Shown: piece after piece, positions 1 to 12,200 of the stretch
How the letters are laid out: each line of letters begins with the position of its first letter
Position numbering within the stretch: position 1 is the first letter of the stretch
Assembly: GCF_036320965.1 (NCBI RefSeq)
Contig: NC_092286.1
Coordinates: forward strand, 27,539,189-27,603,188
DNA: 64,000 nt
Origin: Panulirus ornatus
Lineage: Eukaryota > Arthropoda > Malacostraca > Decapoda > Palinuridae
Reading direction: 5' to 3'
Made by a program: the position numbers and the translations under genes
The notes under the pieces: generated by a model
Told to the model about the DNA's origin: nothing
Databases searched by the model: none
The model's input: only the letters and a program-made list of their open reading frames with translations

Positions 1-91
1 AACCATTATTTGATTATGACCATTATCAGACTTGCCACTCCCTCATCCCATTTTTTGTGGAAATAACCAAGAGAACATTCATTTTAAATAC

Positions 92-238
92 CTGAAGCTC
101 GCTTACAGCTGCAACATATTCCTCCAAGGATTGATTGGCTGAGCTCCCTTCTAAGGGGTTCCTGATGTTAACAGTCTGATCAATGGTAGTTGTTCCACTC
201 ACTCTTAGTTCTGGGAAGATGACCGGCCCACTCCATAC
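92..238 (-). CDS. Cassette exon C, lowest copy
   Basis: 147 nt, phase 0 both sides, donor GTATTT at the left. It has the LRVSG variant. The next A exon of this copy would lie left of the window, so the array may continue there. Confidence 0.65.
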
Positions 239-3200
239 CTTTCAAAAGACCAGTTCACGCTTTTTTCACATCCAACTGCCTCTCCTACCTTACCAAGTCA
301 GCATCATTAAAAATCAACCTCATTTACACATTTTGGTAATAGCCAAGCAACAGAATAAGTGACACTTATAGATCCAGCAGTGATGTGCAGGCTGTAAGTG
401 TGTTTAAATACTTATATGCTAGAGGCATGAAGTTGTCTTGGGATAAGACCTGGGATGATGACTGTGAAAAAGAACTCAAAGTAACTGGAGTCTTGATATC
501 GCAGGTGATGGACAAGTACCGAGAGTGGCAGGGAGGGTAACAATGGAAGAAGTAGAGTGAAGACTAGAGGTCAGTTGTGCAAGAAAATGAAATGTTATGA
601 TGGAGCAGAGGGCACTTGAAAGAGAAGAGAGCAATGATATTGTGGTGGTGTTGGAATTAAAGGACTCTCTAAATTGCTGGTAGTACAAGAATGAAAGTTT
701 TTATGTGCCCTAATGGCATCAGTCAGAACACACGAGTCCTTGTTCAATTGGGTGTAGCCTTAATCAAATGAGGTCTTGAGAGGGTTTGGTCCAACTCTAA
801 GGTGGTTACCTCTCAAACATGCAAGAGTGTAGGACACTGATATGAAGAGATTGCCAAGTGCTGACAATCGCTGTTTATTGTAATTCAGCTCCAAGACAAG
901 TGCAGATTATGGCCCAGACACATAGAGGTGAGGTCACTGACAAGCATGGGAACTAATGGGAAAGAGCCTTACAAAGCTCCACTTTTACTGAATAACAGGC
1001 CAGTTAAAAAAGAAAGTTGGGAGGATATGTTATCCAAGTCTAAATGAATAACAGGCCAGTGAAAAAAGAAAGTTGGGAGGATATGTTATCCAAGTCTAAA
1101 TAACTTTTTGAAGAATGAAAATGCAGAGGACAGACAAGACATTATATCCAAGGGCAAGGTTGTTTACAACCACAGAAGGTACTGGGAAAAAGACTTCCAA
1201 TGCTCTTTTGCAATCCCATTAGGTAAAATGTCTAATGAAAAAAAATTAGTTTATGGAAACAATTGTAGTGATGTGAAAGCATGGAAGAATCAAGATGCAC
1301 TAGAGCACAGGTTTAAGAGAAGTGTTCTACCCCCTTTTGCTGAGGATAGTATAAACTCCATTATATAAAAAATAGCTTTTATAAACCTCAATCACAAGTA
1401 AACTACTGGCATTCTGTCCAGAAACATGCATCTCTCCTTGTCATATACAACACTTGACTCGCATAGATCATTATTCGTAATCGATTTTCCTGCGGAGCAC
1501 CATTCAATAACCTTGACTTTTGGCAAACTGGCAGAAGCAACAGATGGTAGCAGTATGTAGGAACATTTAGGCTGGAGCATTAAGTAATAGTAATAATAAG
1601 GAACATTAGGTAGAAGCATTCTACGTGGCCTGTTAAGGGTGAAGCAATAGAGGCTATGAAGAGGCACTGGAGTTCCCTAGATATGGAGAGACTACTGCCA
1701 TGGACACCCATTTAAGGGAGTTCCACTTTACATTTAAAAGGCCGAGGGAGTGCTTTGACAGTTGCTGAAAGAGGAGTGGTAACTGGGAATACTGGATTCA
1801 ATAAGCTGCACATGGGCAAGAGTATACATGTGAGGGACTGAGCATTAACATGCATAATTGGCCTGTTGCAATTCACTGGCTTGCACAGAAAAGGTTGTTA
1901 TATGCAAGTATGTTAAAGGGAGTGGCATTTTTTGGTGAAGTAATGTGTGAAAGTCTGTAATGAACAAATGAAGAAAAAACAGTCTAAAATAAAGTAGCAA
2001 GGGTTTAGAAAAGTGGCTTGTTGTGCTGCAATACCTAGAGAAATTAAAAAATGGCACACACATAAGCTAAATAAAACCAGGGCATTGAAAGGTTTAAATA
2101 CTTACATAGACAAACGATGTGTATGGCATGTGAAAGATGGGATAAAGAAGTGATACTCCTGATCCTACCCACCTAGGTATCATGAGGATTAGTGATAACT
2201 GCATACTGAGCCAGCACTTCAGTGGTTGTCAAGCTGCACTCCTCCGATCCAGACAGCCGTCTTTCTTTCTGTCTCAGCCATATGTAGACTGCTGGTATTC
2301 TGTCCACAAGCATACAATCTCTCCTTGTTACACACAAAACTTTACTCATGCTACTCAATCATCAAACCCGAGATTTTCCTATGGTGAGAGCTATGCTGTA
2401 GCCCACCCTTTCGGCAAAATGGTAGGAGCATCAGGCAGTAGGTTAGGTTAGGTTAGGTTAGGTTAGGTTAGGTTAGGTTAGGTTAGGTTAGGTTGGGTTA
2501 GGTTAGGTTGGGTTAGGTTAGGTTGGGTTAGGTTAGGTTAGGTTAGGTTAGGTTAGGTTAGGTTAGGTTAGGTTGGGTTGGGTTGGGTTGGGTTGGGTTG
2601 GGTTAGGTTAGGTTAGGTTAGGTTAGGTTAGGTTAGGTTGGGTTAGGTTAGGTTGGGTTAGGTTAGGTTGGGTTAGGTTAGGTTAGGTTAGGTTAGGTTA
2701 GGTTAGGTTAGGTTGGGTTAGGTTAGGTTAGGTTGGGTTAGGTTAGGTTAGGTTAGGTTAGGTTAGGTTAGGTTAGGTTAGGCTAGGCTAGGCTAGGCTA
2801 TGTTAGGTTAGGTCAGGTTAGGTCAGGTTAGGTCAGGTCAGGTCAGTTTAGGTTCCTTTTCCCATTCCTATGCCCAACTAGATCAAAACAAGACCATTAT
2901 GTAGCAGAAAACCTACCACTAGTTAGCACTCCAGAGATCGTTCCTGCTATGGGACTGCCACGCGTGGTGAAGACATCCACTTCCATGTAGTTTGCACGCC
3001 AACTTTCCTGTACATTCTGATCTACAGCATCTAGTAGGAACTCCCGGGTTATGCTGTCTAGTGAGTGGCCATTCACCTGCAAAGTGAAATGCTTAACCAA
3101 AAGCAACCACGTACTATTGATTATATTCCTTTACCCCAATATGTCAGAACCACTAAACTCCATTTCCTCTACTATTACAATTATTACCACTGACCACCAC

Positions 3201-6200
3201 TAATCTACAGATATGCCTGCTACTTTGTCTAAAATTATGAAGGCCAACATGACAGTTTTTCGTTCCCAGTTATATGTATTAAATCATGAGCATACAGCCT
3301 TGGTTTGCTCACATACATCGACTTAAAGTGCAGGAATATACGAGTTAGTCAACTGTGCACCTGAACCATTCGATAAACAGGAAACCAAATATAGACATCC
3401 TATGTATATAACACATGTTTAGTAGCCAGTATAAAGCAGTATTAGCCATATAAAGGACACCAGTTTCATACTGGTTTGCAATGCAAGAAGTATGCCTACT
3501 TGAATCCACATTTACAAAGTGATATCCCCTCAAATTCTCAAAAAAATTTCCATTGGTTTAATAATCTTTTTAACATCCCTTTCCAGAATCAGAACTTTGA
3601 AGTGTTTTATATCTCAAGTGGTATGATGCAACTCACTCACCTTATGTAAAGTCAGTTCATCAAAATGGGCATTATCAACAGTGAGGGATGCAGCATTTAT
3701 AAATCCAGTGATAGCTTGCTGACCGGAGTGGTACAACACTGTAGGAAGGGCATCCTTCAGAAGCTGTACCTCTGTCTGCAAGTATCACCAAGTGGTTAAT
3801 CAACCAGTATCCTGTCATAAAAGAGAATTCTCATGTACGATCAGTAAGGTTTTGACTTTTTTGAAGTATAACCATTATTTGATTATGACCATTATCAGAC
3901 TTGCCACTCCCTCATCCCATTTTTTGTGGAAATAACCAAGAGAACATTCATTTTAAATACCTGAAGCTCGCTTACAGCTGCAACATATTCCTCCAAGGAT
4001 TGATTGGCTGAGCTCCCTTCTAAGGGGTTCCTGATGTTAACAGTCTGATCAATGGTAGTTGTTCCACTCCCTCTTAGTTCTGGGAAGATGACTGGCCCAC
4101 TCCATACCTTTCAAAAGACCAGTTCACGCTTTTTTCATATCCAACTGCCTCTCCTACCTTACCAAGTCAGCATCATTAAAAATCAACCTCATTTACACAT
4201 TTTGGTAATAGCCAAGCAACAGAATAAGTGACACTTATAGATCCAGCAGTGATGTGCAGGCTGTAAGTGTGTTTAAATAGTTATATGCTACAGGCATGAA
4301 GTTGTCTTGGGATAAGACCTGGGATGATGACTGTGAAAAAGAACTCAAAGTAACTGGAGTCTTGATATCGCAGGTGATGGACAAGTACCGAGAGTGGCAG
4401 GGAGGGTAACAATGGAAGAAGTAGAGTGAAGACTAGAGGTCAGTTGTGCAAGAAAATGAAATGTTATGATGGAGCAGAGGGCACTGAAAGAGAAGAGAGC
4501 AATGATATTGTGGTGGTGTTGGAATTAAAGGACTCACTAAATTGCTGGTAGTACAAGAATGAAAGTTTTTATGTGCCCTAATGGCATCAGTCAGAACACA
4601 CGAGTCCTTGTTCAATTGGGTGTAGCCTTAATCAAATGAGGTCTTAAGAGGGTTTGGTCCAACTCTAGGTGGTTACCTCTCAAACAAGCAAGAGTGTAGG
4701 ACACTGACATGAAGAGATTGCCAAGTGCTGACAATCGCTGTTTATTGTAATTCAGCTCCAAGACAAGTGCAGATTATGGCCCAGACACATAGAGGTGAGG
4801 TCACTGACAAGCATGGGAACTAATGGGAAAGAGCCTTACAAAGCTCCACTTTTACTGAATAACAGGCCAGTGAAAAAAGAAAGTTGGGAGGATATGTTAT
4901 CCAAGTCTAAATGAATAACAGGCCAGTGAAAAAAGAAAGTTGGGAGGATATGTTATCCAAATCTAAATGAATAACAGGCCAGTGAAAAAAGAAAGTTGGG
5001 AGGATATTGTTATCCAAGTCTAAATGACTTTTTGAAGAATGAAAATGCAGAGGACTGGACATGACATTATATTCAAGGGCAAGGTTGTTTACAACCACAG
5101 AAGGTACTGGGAAAAAGACTTGCAATGCTCTTTTGCAATCCCATTAGGTAAAATGTCTAATGAAAAAAAATTAGTTTATGGAAACAATTGTAGTGATGTG
5201 AAAGCATGGAAGAATCAAGACGCACTAGAGCACAGGTTTAAGAGAAGTGTTCTACCCCCTTTTGCTGAGGATAGTATAAACTCCATTATATTTAAAATAG
5301 CTTTTAAAAACCTCAATCACAAGTAAACTACTGGCATTCTGTCCAGAAACATGCATCTCTCCTTGTCATATACAACACTTGACTCACATAGATCATTATT
5401 CGTAATCGATTTTCCTGCGGAGCACCATTCAATAGCCTTGACTTTCGGCAAACTGGCAGAAGCAACAGATGGTAGCAGTATGTAGGAACATTTAGGCTGG
5501 AGCATTAGGTATTAGTAATAATAAGGAACATTAGGTAGAAGCCTTCTACGTGGCCTGTTAAGGGTGAAGCAATAGAGGCTATGAAGTGGCACTGGAGTTC
5601 CCTAGATATGGAGAGACTACTGCCATGGACACCCATTTAAGGGAGTTCCACTTTACATTTAAAAGGCCAAGCGAGTGCTTTGACAGTTGCTGAAAGAGGA
5701 GTGGTAACTGGGAATACTGGATTCAATAAGCTGCACATGGGCAAGAGTATACATGTGAGGGACTGAGCATTAACATGCATAATTGGCCTGTTGCAATTCA
5801 CTGGCTTGCAAGTATGTTAAAGGGAGTGGCAGGTGGAATGCCATTTTTTGGTGAAGTAAAGTGTGAAAGTCTGTAATGAACAAATGAAGAAAAAACAGTC
5901 TAAAATAAAGTAGCAAGAGGAAGAGGGTTTAGAAAAGTGGCTTGTTGTGCTGCAATACCTAGAGAAATTAAAAAATGGCATACACATAAGCTAAATAAAA
6001 CCAGGGCATTGAAAGGTTTAAATACTTACATAGACAAACGATGTGTATGGCATGTGAAAGATGGGATAAAGAAGTGATACTCCTGATCCTACCCACCTAG
6101 GTATCATGAGGATTAGTGATAACTGCATACTGAGCCAGCACTTCAGTGGTTGTCAAGCTGCACTCCTCCGATCCAGACAGCCGTCTTTCTTTCTGTCTCA

Positions 6201-9200
6201 GCCATATGTAGACTGCTGGTATTCTGTCCACAAGCATACAATCTCTCCTTGTTACACACAAAACTTTACTCATGCTACTCAATCATCAAACCCGAGATTT
6301 TCCTATGGTGAGAGCTATGCTGTAGCCCACCCTTTCGGCAAAATGGTAGGAGCATCAGGCAGTAGGTTAGGTTAGGTTAGGTTAGGTTAGGTTAGGTTAG
6401 GTTAGGTTAGGTTGGGTTAGGTTAGGTTGGGTTAGGTTAGGTTGGGTTAGGTTAGGTTAGGTTGGGTTAGGTTAGGTTAGGTTAGGTTAGGTTAGGTTGG
6501 GTTGGGTTGGGTTGGGTTGGGTTGGGTTAGGTTAGGTTAGGTTAGGTTAGGTTGGGTTAGGTTAGGTTGGGTTAGGTTAGGTTGGGTTAGGTTAGGTTAG
6601 GTTAGGTTAGGTTAGGTTAGGTTAGGTTAGGTTAGGTTGGGTTAGGTTAGGTTAGGTTGGGTTAGGTTAGGTTAGGTTAGGTTAGGTTAGGTTAGGTTAG
6701 GCTAGGCTAGGCTAGGCTAGGTTAGGTTAGGTCAGGTTAGGTCAGGTTAGGTCAGGTCAGGTCAGTTTAGGTTCCTTTTCCCATTCCTATGCCCAACTAG
6801 ATCAAAACAAGACCATTATGTAGCAGAAAACCTACCACTAGTTAGCACTCCAGAGATCGTTCCTGCTATGGGACTGCCACGCGTGGTGAAGACATCCACT
6901 TCCATGTAGTTTGCACGCCAACTTTCCTGTACATTCTGATCTACAGCATCTAGTAGGAACTCCCGGGTTATGCTGTCTAGTGAGTGGCCATTCACCTGCA
7001 AAGTGAAATGCTTAACCAAAAGCAACCACGTACTATTGATTATATTCCTTTACCCCAATATGTCAGAACCACTAAACTCCATTTCCTCTACTATTACAAT
7101 TATTACCACTGACCACCACTAATCTACAGATATGCCTGCTACTTTGTCTAAAATTATGAAGGCCAACATGACAGTTTTTCGTTCCCAGTTATATGTATTA
7201 AATCATGAGCATACAGCCTTGGTTTGCTCACATACATCGACTTAAAGTGCAGGAATATACGAGTTAGTCAACTGTGCACCTGAACCATTCGATAAACAGG
7301 AAACCAAATATAGACATCCTATGTATATAACACAACATGTTTAGTAGCCAGTATAAAGCAGTATTAGCCATATAAAGGACACCAGTTTCATACTGGTTTG
7401 CAATGCAAGAAGTATGCCTACTTGAATCCACATTTACAAAGTGATATCCCCTCAAATTCTCAAAAAAATTTCCATTGGTTTAATAATCTTTTTAACATCC
7501 CTTTCCAGAATCAGAACTTTGAAGTGTTTTATATCTCAAGTGGTATGATGCAACTCACTCACCTTATGTAAAGTCAGTTCATCAAAATGGGCATTATCAA
7601 CAGTGAGGGATGCAGCACTTATAAATCCAGTGATAGCTTGCTGACCGGAGTGGTACAACACTGTAGGAAGGGCATCCTTCAGAAGCTGTACCTCTGTCTG
7701 CAAGTATCACCAAGTGGTTAATCAACCAGTATCCTGTCATAAAAGAGAATTCTCATGTACGATCAGTAAGGTTTTGACTTTTTTGAAGTATAACCATTAT
7801 TTGATTATGACCATTATCAGACTTGCCACTCCCTCATCCCATTTTTTGTGGAAATAACCAAGAGAACATTCATTTTAAATACCTGAAGCTCGCTTACAGC
7901 TGCAACATATTCCTCCAAGGATTGATTGGCTGAGCTCCCTTCTAAGGGGTTCCTGATGTTAACAGTCTGATCAATGGTAGTTGTTCCACTCCCTCTTAGT
8001 TCTGGGAAGATGACCTGCCCACTCCATACCTTTCAAAAGACCAGTTCACGCTTTTTTCATATCCAACTGCCTCTCCTACCTTACCAAGTCAGCATCATTA
8101 AAAATCAACCTCATTTACACATTTTGGTAATAGCCAAGCAACAGAATAAGTGACACTTATAGATCCAGCAGTGATGTGCAGGCTGTAAGTGTGTTTAAAT
8201 AGTTATATGCTACAGGCATGAAGTTGTCTTGGGATAAGACCTGGGATGATGACTGTGAAAAAGAACTCAAAGTAACTGGAGTCTTGATATCGCAGGTGAT
8301 GGACAAGTACCGAGAGTGGCAGGGAGGGTAACAATGGAAGAAGTAGAGTGAAGACTAGAGGTCAGTTGTGCAAGAAAATGAAATGTTATGATGGAGCAGA
8401 GGGCACTTGAAAGAGAAGAGAGCAATGATATTGTGGTGGTGTTGGAATTAAAGGACTCTCTAAATTGCTGGTAGTACAAGAATGAAAGTTTTTATGTGCC
8501 CTAATGGCATCAGTCAGAACACACGAGTCCTTGTTCAATTGGGTGTAGCCTTAATCAAATGAGGTCTTGAGAGGGTTTGGTCCAACTCTAAGGTGGTTAC
8601 CTCTCAAACATGCAAGAGTGTAGGACACTGATATGAAGAGATTGCCAAGTGCTGACAATCGCTGTTTATTGTAATTCAGCTCCAAGACAAGTGCAGATTA
8701 TGGCCCAGACACATAGAGGTGAGGTCACTGACAAGCATGGGAACTAATGGGAAAGAGCCTTACAAAGCTCCACTTTTACTGAATAACAGGCCAGTTAAAA
8801 AAGAAAGTTGGGAGGATATGTTATCCAAGTCTAAATGAATAACAGGCCAGTGAAAAAAGAAAGTTGGGAGGATATGTTATCCAAGTCTAAATAACTTTTT
8901 GAAGAATGAAAATGCAGAGGACTGACAAGACATTATATCCAAGGGCAAGGTTGTTTACAACCACAGAAGGTACTGGGAAAAAGACTTGCAATGCTCTTTT
9001 GCAATCCATTAGGTAAAATGTCTAATGAAAAAAAATTAGTTTATGGAAACAATTGTAGTGATGTGAAAGCATGGAAGAATCAAGACGCACTAGAGCACAG
9101 GTTTAAGAGAAGTGTTCTACCCCCTTTTTGCTGAGGATAGTATAAACTCCATTATATAAAAAAATAGCTTTTAAAAACCTCAACTACAAGTACACTACTG

Positions 9201-12200
9201 GCATTCTGTCCAGAAACATGCATCTCTCCTTGTCATATACAACACTTGACTCGCATAGATCATTATTCGTAATCGATTTTCCTGCGGAGCACCATTCAAT
9301 AGCCTTGACTTTTGGCAAACTGGCAGAAGCAACAGATGGTAGCAGTATGTAGGAACATTTAGGCTGGAGCATTAGGTATTAGTAATAATAAGGAACATTA
9401 GGTAGAAGCATTCTACGTGGCCTGTTAAGGGTGAAGCAATAGAGGCTATGAAGAGGCACTGGAGTTCCCTAGATATGGAGAGACTACTGCCATGGACACC
9501 CATTTAAGGGAGTTCCACTTTACATTTAAAAGGCCGAGGGAGTGCTTTGACAGTTGCTGAAAGAGGAGTGGTAACTGGGAATACTGGATTCAATAAGCTG
9601 CACATGGGCAAGAGTATACATGTGAGGGACTGAGCATTAACATGCATAATTGGCCTGTTGCAATTCACTGGCTTGCACAGAAAAGGTTGTTATATGCAAG
9701 TATGTTAAAGGGAGTGGCATTTTTTGGTGAAGTAATGTGTGAAAGTCTGTAATGAACAAATGAAGAAAAAACAGTCTAAAATAAAGTAGCAAGGGTTTAG
9801 AAAAGTGGCTTGTTGTGCTGCAATACCTAGAGAAATTAAAAAATGGCACACACATAAGCTAAATAAAACCAGGGCATTGAAAGGTTTAAATACTTACATA
9901 GACAAATGATGTGTATGGCATGTGAAAGATGGGATAAAGAAGTGATACTCCTGATCCTACCCACCTAGGTATCATGAGGATTAGTGATAACTGCATACTG
10001 AGCCAGCACTTCAGTGGTTGTCAAGCTGCACTCCTCCGATCCAGACAGCCGTCTTTCTTTCTGTCTCAGCCATATGTAGACTGCTGGTATTCTGTCCACA
10101 AGCATACAATCTCTCCTTGTTACACACAAAACTTTACTCATGCTACTCATTCATCAAACCCAAGATTTTCCTATGGTGAGAGCTATGCTGTAGCCCACCC
10201 TTTCGGCAAAATGGTAGGAGCAACAGACAGCAGGCAGGAGGTTAGGTGAGGTTAGGTTAGGTTAGGTTAGGTTAGGTTAGGTTAGGTTAGGTCAGGTCAG
10301 GTCAGGTTAGGTGTCATTGAGTAAATACTCCAGGTGCAAATGTAGGTTGGGCCACAAACTTCATTTCTCTGAAAATTAGCTAGTCCAGTTAGGTCACCTG
10401 GCATGACCTGCCACAAAGTCAAGTAGCTGTCAGTTGGGTAACTCAAGAGACACTGGGTCACTACACTTTCTTGGTCCTTCCAGTAATAAACTGTGGTGTC
10501 AATCATCTTTACATACCCAGCTAAAGAATCTTTCCATTTAAATTACAGCAGGAATAGGCAACTTATACAAATATGGCTATGGTTCCCACAAGGAAAGATG
10601 TACTATAATGAAAATGACAATATAAAATAAAGAAATTCAAGACTGTGCAAAATAAAGAGGTTAAGGGGCAACTGAAATGTGTGAAAGAGCCTGCATGTAC
10701 AATAGCTATCATAGCCCTTGGACCCCTTTTATGGAACTCCCGCAGCTTCAAGGCTGTACTCCACATAGGAATGGGGATGTTATGGAATAGAGTAAAAAGG
10801 TCCTCAATGAGACTGGATTTCTTTGGTTCAATGATGTTACAGTCTTACCAAACAAGACTTCTTGCTTTTGGCGTATCGAATTGCCTGGAGAGTCCAGTAA
10901 ATTCATCTTATTTCATACAAAATTACATTTTTATGCATCTTTTCAAAATAGTCAGTGTTGTATGTATCAAAGCCCTGGAAAACTTAGTTTTTGGAAAACC
11001 GTTTTATTCACCCCTTCATCAAACTGCCCATAAACATTAAAAAATCACAGTAGCATCAAACATGCTCAACACAAATAATGTAACGAGTTTACCCCAGACG
11101 CTTCACATGCCCTGATTCAATCCAGTGACAGCACGTCAACCCCGGTATACCACATCGATCCAATTCACTCTATTCCTTGCCCTCCTTTCACCCTCCTGCA
11201 TGTTCAGGCCCCGATCACTCAAAATCTTTTTCACTCCATCTTTCCACCTCCAATTTGGTCTCCCACTTCTCCTCGTTCCCTCCACCTCCGACACATATAT
11301 CCTCTTGGTCAATCTTTCCTCACTCATTCTCTCCATATGCCCAAACCATTTCAAAACACCCTCTTCTGCTCTCTCAACCACGCTCTTTTTATTTCCACAC
11401 ATCTCTCTTACCTTTACATTACTTACTCGATCAAACCACCTCACACCACACATTGTCCTCAAACATCTCATTTCCAGCACATCCATCCTCCTGCGCACAA
11501 CTCTATCCATAGCCCACGCCTCGCAACCATACAACATTGTTGGAACCACTATTCCTTCAAACATAAGGAGAGATAGGTAGTATGTTTGAGGAAAGGAACC
11601 TGGATGTCTTGGCTCTGAGTGAAACGAAGCTCAAGGGTAAAGGGGAAGAGTGGTTTGGGAATGTCTTGGGAGTAAAGTCAGGGGTTGGTGAGAGGACAAG
11701 AGCAAGGGAAAGAGTAGCAGTGCTCCTGAAACAGGAGTTGTGGGAGTATGTGATAGAATGTAAGAAAGTAAATTCTCAATTAATATGGGTAAAACTGAAA
11801 GTTCATGGAGAGAGATGGGTGATTATTGGTGCATATGCACCTGGGCATGAGAAGAAAGATCATGAGAGGCAAGTGTTTTGGGAGCAGCTGAATGAGTATG
11901 TTAGTGGTTTTGATGCACAAGACCGGGTTATAATGATGGGTGATTTGAATGCAAAGGTGAGTAATGTGGCAGTTGAGGGAATAATTGGTATACATGGGGT
12001 GTTCAGTGTTGTAAATGGAAATGGTGAAGAGCTTGTAGATTTATGTGCTGAAAAAGGACTGGTGATTGGGAATACCTGGTTTAAAAAGCGAGATATACAT
12101 AAGTATACGTATGTAAGTAGGAGAGATGGCCAGAGAGCATTATTGGATTACGTGTTAATTGACAGGCGCGCGAGAGAGAGACTTTTGGATGTTAATGTGC

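Larger units (their letters stand above)
1..2854. repeat. Tandem unit 0 (partial), ends in TTAGG array
   Basis: Left-truncated by the window. It is near-identical to 3870-6774 and to 7792-10240. It holds exons D and C of the cassette. Its introns also contain a 56-bp minisatellite and other non-coding sequence. Confidence 0.9.
2855..6774. repeat. Tandem unit 1, ~3.92 kb, complete
   Basis: Complete unit from the end of one TTAGG array to the end of the next. It carries exons B, A, C and D in window order (D-C-A-B in transcription order). Sequence just after the array (ttccttttcccattcc) is the same at 2855 and 6775. Confidence 0.9.
6775..10312. repeat. Tandem unit 2, ~3.54 kb, last of the array
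   Basis: Same content as unit 1 but with a much shorter TTAGG array (about 70 bp instead of about 410). From 10313 the sequence is unique, so the array of units ends inside the TTAGG tract. Confidence 0.9.

Noticed and set aside
1108..1368. 86-codon frame starting MKNENAEDRQD, present in several tandem units
   Set aside because: It lies in an intron and is broken by a one-base deletion in the third unit (near 9006); no known domain.
2182..2451. 89-codon plus-strand frame repeated in each unit
   Set aside because: It overlaps intronic repeat sequence and runs into the TTAGG array; repetition follows from unit duplication, not from coding constraint.
2439..2854. Chromosome end (true telomere)
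   Set aside because: The TTAGG arrays are short, full of variants, flanked by gene exons and repeated within tandem units, so they are interstitial.
10297..10506. 69-codon minus frame as a possible exon of the repeat gene
   Set aside because: Neither the phase nor the repeat motifs fit, and the exons at 12849 and 9956 already join in phase without it.
10645..11040. 131-codon open frame as a possible gene
   Set aside because: No recognised domain, no splice or start context, and it lies in an intron of the unidentified gene.
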